The notes under the pieces were generated by a model. That model was not told where the DNA came from. It saw only the letters and a program-made list of their open reading frames with translations, and searched no databases. A DNA stretch of 64,000 nucleotides from Homalodisca vitripennis (Eukaryota; Arthropoda; Insecta; Hemiptera; Cicadellidae): contig NC_060211.1 in NCBI RefSeq assembly GCF_021130785.1, forward strand, positions 29,745,001 through 29,809,000. The letters are read 5' to 3'. Below are positions 58,301 to 64,000 of the stretch, in pieces. Both the position numbers and the translations under genes were made by a program. Each line of letters begins with the position of its first letter. Positions within the stretch are counted from its first letter, which is position 1.

Positions 58301-58689
58301 GCAAGCCTACTCATTTGAAATAGTATACTAATCAATTTACAATTTATTTAAAAAATTGTTAAATCAATAACAAAAATGTTAATTTTAAATGTTATGGAAT
58401 ATGCTTATGTACTTCTGGCTGCAGGTGCGATTCATTCTGGATACATACTTGTACATTTTGGTATCCAGTTGAAAATCGTTAGATTTAATCATGGGAGAAT
58501 CTTGAGAACCAAGAGCATGCTGTGCTCTGTATATTGATGGGATCTATAGTTCAAAAGGGTAGGGATATAGATGATGATTAGACTTGCTTAGAGCGTCTTG
58601 TGCTAGTGAAAGTAACGAGATAATCGAATAAAATTTAATTATTTAAAATTTAGTAATACACCAAATTCCAAATTGATATTCTTTATTTT
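55308..58689. other. AT-rich region with scattered relics
   Basis: Near 56036-56160 there is a diverged piece of the repeat in 46364-46739. From 57600 to 58000 the sequence is less AT-rich and looks like a dead coding relic (short frames with stops), probably of a transposon, but I cannot assign it. The stretch just upstream of 55307 should hold the promoter of the secreted-protein gene; no clear TATA box is placed correctly. Confidence 0.4.
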
Positions 58690-58906
58690 TTAGGAGAGAC
58701 TGATCCCCTTTTAAGTATTACTCCCCTCATGGGCCACTGGCCTGTGAGAGTATCTTATCAAACAGAATAAGGTGGAGAGTCGATACAGTACAAGATCGAT
58801 GGTACTGATAAAAAGTGCAATCGAAACAGAAAGTATTTTAACCTGCGTTATCTTCAATTCATACCTAAAGTCCAATATCTTACATCGTTCAGCCATCAGC
58901 ACTTCC
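58690..58906 (-). mobile_element. degraded tRNA-derived SINE (family D)
   Basis: It runs parallel to 36170-36415 (TCTTATCAAACAGAATAAGG, AGAGTCGATACAGTACAAG, GTACTGATAAAAAGTGCAA), but the A and B boxes carry several mutations. Confidence 0.85.
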
Positions 58907-60079
58907 GATTACAGTATCTACAACTTTATGAATTAAATTTAAAAAAATGTAATTGCATAGTACTTTAAAGATATGTAATAACGTTTCTTTAAAATAATTC
59001 CAATAAGCATGCAAAATATCATTCATAAATAGTATCACAGCAACCATAAGTGTTGCAGATGGTAAAACGAGTGCTGACAGGAATTTTGCATAAATTCTTA
59101 TCTGATTGAGATTTAAGAATAATTATATTAACTTTAATTACTCTTCAGTATTATAGTTCTTTCATTGTTAGCATCAGTAAAATCTGTTCCGTTGTTAGAA
59201 TACATTATTTTCTGATGGAATATCTCCTCCTAAAATAAGGCATTTTAATGCTAAATCTGATTTCATTTTAATAGAACAGCTTTTGTGATGAGAATCCAAA
59301 AATAAACAAATATACTGGTCTAATGTAATGACAACCACTCCAGAAGATTGCCACAGTCAAACTTTCCAATACTTTCGCTGACTATTGTCAGAACCTAATA
59401 ACAAATGATTTTTAATCAGAAGCATATAACAAAATTAAACAAGTTCTTTTAAATCAGAAGCATATAACAAATCTAAATATTGTTACCAAAATGTGTAACA
59501 AAGAATTCATCTACAGCTCTAGCGTTCATGTAGCTGTGAGCATTTTCATGTCTTCACAAAATAGTAGTCACATTACATAAAACAATAATGCAGTTAATAT
59601 TTTATGAGCTAAAAATGTGAATACGGAAAACTATCCAAAAATTCTTTTCAGCTTTTGTGTGACAAGATTTATTCAACAAGCTACCAAATACAGTAGACAT
59701 ACTTCCTGGTCTTTAAAATGTCATCTCTTTGCACTTTTAATGACTTATTTAAGTCTAAACTGTTTGTATCATTACTTTAACCACTTTTATTTCAGCTCTT
59801 TAGGTCTGATGACGTGTTCCTTGAACGTGAAAGGTCCCACAAAAAGAAAATTTAATCATTATTGGAGTGTGTTTATAAATTAAGTTTTATTCCAATAAGA
59901 AGAAGTTAGTAGAACATATGGTTCATAGTGTTTAAAAATTCTTTTCATTAATTTATTTAAATTCATTAAAAACCATTATTGATTGTTATAAATTACCTGT
60001 TTTAGTTAACAATAAACATTTGTCTTATTATTATTTGTTGGGACTAATAAAATATAGTGCATTCTCTTAAGCTGTTGCG

Positions 60080-60245
60080 TTTTCTTCCAACACGACACTT
60101 CTATCTTTAGATATCCATCTCTGGATGTATTTTTCCCTAGGAATGTCACTATGTAAAAAAGCTATGCTTAAAAAGTAATTTGAATCCAGATCCCGTGCTG
60201 ATAAGCTGCAGGAGTAACTATTCAGCTATATGGGACAGTGCCATT
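60080..60245 (-). mobile_element. second tRNA-derived SINE type
   Basis: On the - strand an A-box-like TAGCTGAATAG (60218-60228) and a B-box-like GGATTCAAATT (60177-60187) lie at tRNA-like spacing, with ATCAGCACGGG between them. The acceptor stem does not pair, so it is a SINE head rather than a tRNA gene. Confidence 0.55.
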
Positions 60246-61218
60246 TCTTATCAGTAATTGAATTATTTGTGATAGGATACATATTTTATTTTATTTTTAC
60301 CATTCCTCCCAACATCTACTTTATACTATTTTCATCTCCCTACCTTTTCGTATTTTTTGCCAAGGTAAATACAGATGTCCTCTGAAGTTATCTTGATAAA
60401 TTTGTTATCACTTTTATATTTCCGTTACCTACTTACCTTGGGATTATGTATGAATTAACAAGTCGATCAATGTGACTATCACTGCTATAGTAGGTATTGT
60501 TATTTGAACACACCCAATTTCATCTTTCTATAATCAATCACTCTCCTACGGAGTGGAATTTCCGTGAATTATTACTTAACTTGATAAGACAATTCCGTAC
60601 CTACAAACTCTGTTTCAAAAATAGTGACACTAAAGCTTAAAATAGAAAAATGCATTGATAAATATAGTAAATAAGACTACAGATTATATTAATTCATTTC
60701 TGAGAAAATTGTAGAAGCATATTGGAATAATTCAGTAAAGTTTTGTAATTAGGTGGAATCAAATGCTATGATCTTATCGTGCTATTCATGATTATATTGT
60801 ACCTATAAATTTCATCACAGCTTAGGAGTAAGGATCTGGCTCTTTAATGAGTTTGATTCTTGGAAAGGTTAATAAACATTGCAACTTGGTTTGGACTGTT
60901 TTTCCTTAAAAGCTTTAATACTGTGTAATGAATGAAAGTGTCATTAGCATCAAAAGAAGTCACTCATTAAAAAAGTTGTTAAGTTCATGCTTTTGAAAAT
61001 ATTAGATATATAAAAGCTCATTATGTGTCATATATGAATGTAGTCTGCTCTCTTTTGAAATGAATTGGTTCATACAAACATAGACATAATTCAAGCCTGT
61101 TTACAATAAGTAAGGGTGTAAACAATATTGACACAGTAAATAGCCAATTACATAATATGACAAAATATTCATCGCCTGCGTTATTGAAACTTTGATCTTC
61201 ACCAGTACATCTGTAGTA

Positions 61219-61318
61219 GTGTTCAGATCAATAGAAGCTTCAAGGTCAAGCTTGTTAACGTCATATGACTATAAAAACATATGGCATTGATAACTGAAGC
61301 TTCTACTGATCTGAACAC
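61219..61318. repeat. long near-perfect hairpin
   Basis: Arms of 24 bp (61219-61242 and 61295-61318) pair with one mismatch, which would be a G-U pair in RNA. The 52-bp loop itself has a weaker inner stem around two CATATG words. Confidence 0.85.
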
Positions 61319-61989
61319 AATAGTAGGCTACATGTTGGAAAGAGAAATAGATGTGCCATTTCTGCATGAACTATGGGGTTGCAGCTGATTAGTTGCAGGC
61401 ACAAGACATCATCATAGAGTATTGATGGCATTATAAAAACTTGTAGCAACTAAGAATTCTATTAATCAAAGCATCATGTAAATAATAAAATATTTACTAT
61501 TTACTTGTTTTTATAGTAATATGTGTGTTATTATCCTTGAGACACATTTTTTTCAATTATTTGTTTTACTAAAATTACATATTTTTCACGCTTGTTCTGA
61601 ATAATATACTCGTAACTTGTAATATTATGTTATTTCTTCCCAACTTAATGTTTGATGATGTTTTTGCACCTCATGACTAGTTTTTTTTTTTTTTTTATTA
61701 TTTTGTTATAATTACATAAACCTAAATACTACTAAACAAATGTTTGAAATTGAATACAAGTGTAATTTGGTACTGTACGCCAATTGTAAGTACATCTCAT
61801 CCTGTACAAAACTAAACAAAAACTAAGGTAGTAGCTCAATATGAATGAAAGTTGTTATGCAATTTAATAATATGTGAATGTATCACAGTGGCAATTTAAA
61901 TTTACCATACAGTGTTGAAAATTCTGGCAGTTAACCATACTACAGTACTCATAGGGTTAACATATTACCGTGATAAAATCTAATATGAT

Positions 61990-62830
61990 TGTACTCAGCT
62001 TGTTTACAAATTTATTGATTCTGCTATTTTTTCATTGCCATCATGGCCAATAAGACCATGAGACCAATGTAAAAATATTGACTAATGCTCAGCCAAATTC
62101 TATAAATTGACATACACCATCAAAATCAAATAAAAATTCATTTATTTCATACATTATAACATGTGTAACATTTATAACAGCTATTTTTACTTGTATCTAA
62201 CAAATACATTACCTTCTGCTATTAGTGTTATTTACTTAAGTGTACCCACATTTAATAGTATAGCTTGTGCGTGGGAAGGGGATGCTATTAATTGCATTAT
62301 AAGTTTTACATGAATTTATAAGGCTGCTGCAAAATTTAAAAAGTACTAGGAATGAATGATTTTAAGACATAATATAACATAATATTTAGTGTAGAACATG
62401 ATATTTAGGGCAATGCTAACCCGAACTACGAACTGTAGACTAAGGTGCCAAGAAAGTCTGGAAATCGGTTGATAATATATGATGTAATTTCTTATCTATG
62501 AATTAATAATTATTCTATTATGTTTGCTTATTAGGATATTAAAATCAATTTGTTATTTATATAAGTATTAAAAAAACTATTTTTAAAATTCTTGATATAG
62601 TTTACTTTTGTGTTTGGATTTTAATTTTGTAATTTATTATTCTTTAATTTTTTATAAAAGATATGGTTTAAATGCCCTGGTAATATAGGTTTAGATAAAT
62701 AAAAATAAACAAGTATTACTTTTATAGAAATAAGGCTTTTATGCAAAATTTCAAGACTATAGGTCAGTTCATTATCAAGATATCATGTGGACAGACAGGC
62801 AGGTAGACAAACATACTCGGAAAATAAATA
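61990..62830 (-). repeat. family B element, reverse orientation
   Basis: On the - strand CTGTCCACATGATATCTTGA and GAAATTTTGCATAA (62735-62830) precede TTTGGCTGAGCATTAGTCAA (around 62075-62095), the order seen in the other family B copies. The interior has diverged or been replaced. Confidence 0.6.
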
Positions 62831-63724
62831 AATTTTTAATTTTAGTCTTCTTTCTTAAGAAATATTGTTTTCAGTGAGTTATGTTCTGTGAAAAGATTAA
62901 ATTTCCAGGTAACACACTTGTTAAAGTTGTACACAAAAATGTTGTTTGTTTATTAATTTTGAAAATGCGTATTTATCTATGTTAGATGGAACAATCTTAC
63001 TTTGTGCGGTGTTTTCTTTCACAATCTGTTTCTCGTGAAATATGGTACAGTGTTATTTGATAAGATTGCTTCAAGGACTGTTTTATTGCTTCCTGTTAGT
63101 TTCTAGAATTCTACAAAGACCATAATTGGATTATATTGTTGAATGACTCAATCTTCTAGGAAGTCATCGTGGAGTTAATTTTCTGGTTAATATGACTAGT
63201 CTGGAGGTCTTCTCTCCAGAATAATTGTTGGTATTAGTAAAATTGGAAATTGTTTTATTTGTTGAATAAAAAGCTATTTCTAGTTTTATTGAACTATAAC
63301 TGATATAATAGCCAGCATGCAACAATTAAAAACTATAAAATTTAGTTTTTCAATCAACATCAGATGAAATCTACAAAATCTCTGGTATTTAAACTTCATA
63401 AGATGGTGACAACACCTTGTTACTATTTATGTTCATCAAAACAATGATTAGATCTTCAACATAAAGACTCATGACTTACTTATTCTTTATTGACTGATTC
63501 TTTAGAAGAGCCAATAACACTTTGCCTTTTTATTTCTTTTCACCTTGTATTTGTCCACAATACAATACTTAACCAGGATCTCTATGTGGAATATGTGTAA
63601 CAGTCGAAATATATTCATAGCATTTATACTAAACTATAAATACTAGTACAAAGGAACCACAAGGTTGAATTGGAAGTTCGAGTAAAGAATGTTTAAATAA
63701 GTAAATGATTTATTCTTAGATTTT

Positions 63725-63900
63725 CCTAAATCTAATCTTTTGAAAACAGGATTTCTATTGTGAAGGGAATAGAATTTTCCGGACATTTGTCATTGTTCAG
63801 TGAAACAAAAAATTCAGTAACGCTACGTTTCGAGATTTACAATCTGATCTCTTCTTTCGGTAAATAACTAACCTAACACATAATTACAAACTAGGTTAAA
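63725..63900 (-). repeat. family A arm with hammerhead-like core
   Basis: A single arm matching 1547-1672: TTCCGGACATTTGTCATTG, ACGTTTCGAGATTTACAATC and TAAATAACTAACC. In the core the CTGAAGA word has become CCGAAAGA, but the GAGAT/ATCTC stem is kept. Confidence 0.8.
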
Positions 63901-64000
63901 ATAAACAAATCATACCAGAGCGTTGTGACACGCTTAAGTCAGGAATCACAACCACCTTGTGTGTCAACTTCACTAACTCTAAAACATACACTTAATAAAA

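Larger units (their letters stand above)
58907..64000. other. AT-rich 3' part of the window, no gene recognised
   Basis: Apart from the SINE, hairpin and repeats listed separately, this part shows only AT-rich sequence, a run of 18 T near 61681 and short meaningless frames. Confidence 0.5.

Overview
This is a stretch of insect nuclear genome: AT-rich, with large introns, canonical GT-AG splice sites, many degraded retrotransposons and MITEs, and one clearly recognisable insect gene. The compact flies are unlikely given the intron sizes and repeat load. A hemipteran or similar repeat-rich insect is my guess, but nothing in the window fixes the order. The dominant feature is a complete neurotactin (Nrt) gene on the + strand. 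I can place 13 coding exons between 4995 and 43399, all joining in frame, for a protein of about 806-808 residues (fly Nrt is about 846). It is a type II membrane protein: an acidic/basic cytoplasmic tail (exons 1-6), one transmembrane helix (exon 7), and an extracellular carboxylesterase-like adhesion domain (exons 8-13) whose catalytic serine is replaced by arginine. Layout: 1-4740 holds an old LINE fragment, a palindromic foldback repeat with a hammerhead-like core, and a dispersed element with an 11-copy 92-bp array. 4741-5015 is a GC-richer promoter and first-exon region with an X-box and E-boxes. Introns 1 and 2 (5016-22434) hold LINE remnants, hAT-derived MITEs with 8-bp target duplications, a 71-bp array, a 2-kb element with long inverted termini, and an unexplained 177-bp open segment that could be a cassette exon. 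Introns 3-7 hold LINE pieces (one ends 3 bp from exon 4), another hAT MITE, and a Tc1/mariner-like relic. Introns 9-11 hold a tRNA-derived SINE, a 33-bp minisatellite of about 30 copies and a 74-bp array. After neurotactin the sequence is mostly AT-rich and gene-poor. The only other gene I can support is on the - strand (50378-55307): two exons for a 208-residue secreted protein with a signal peptide and six cysteines, of no family I recognise. The last 9 kb contain SINE copies, dispersed repeats and a long hairpin, but no gene I can defend. There are no intact rRNA or tRNA genes and no CRISPR array. The two genes show no evident functional link.
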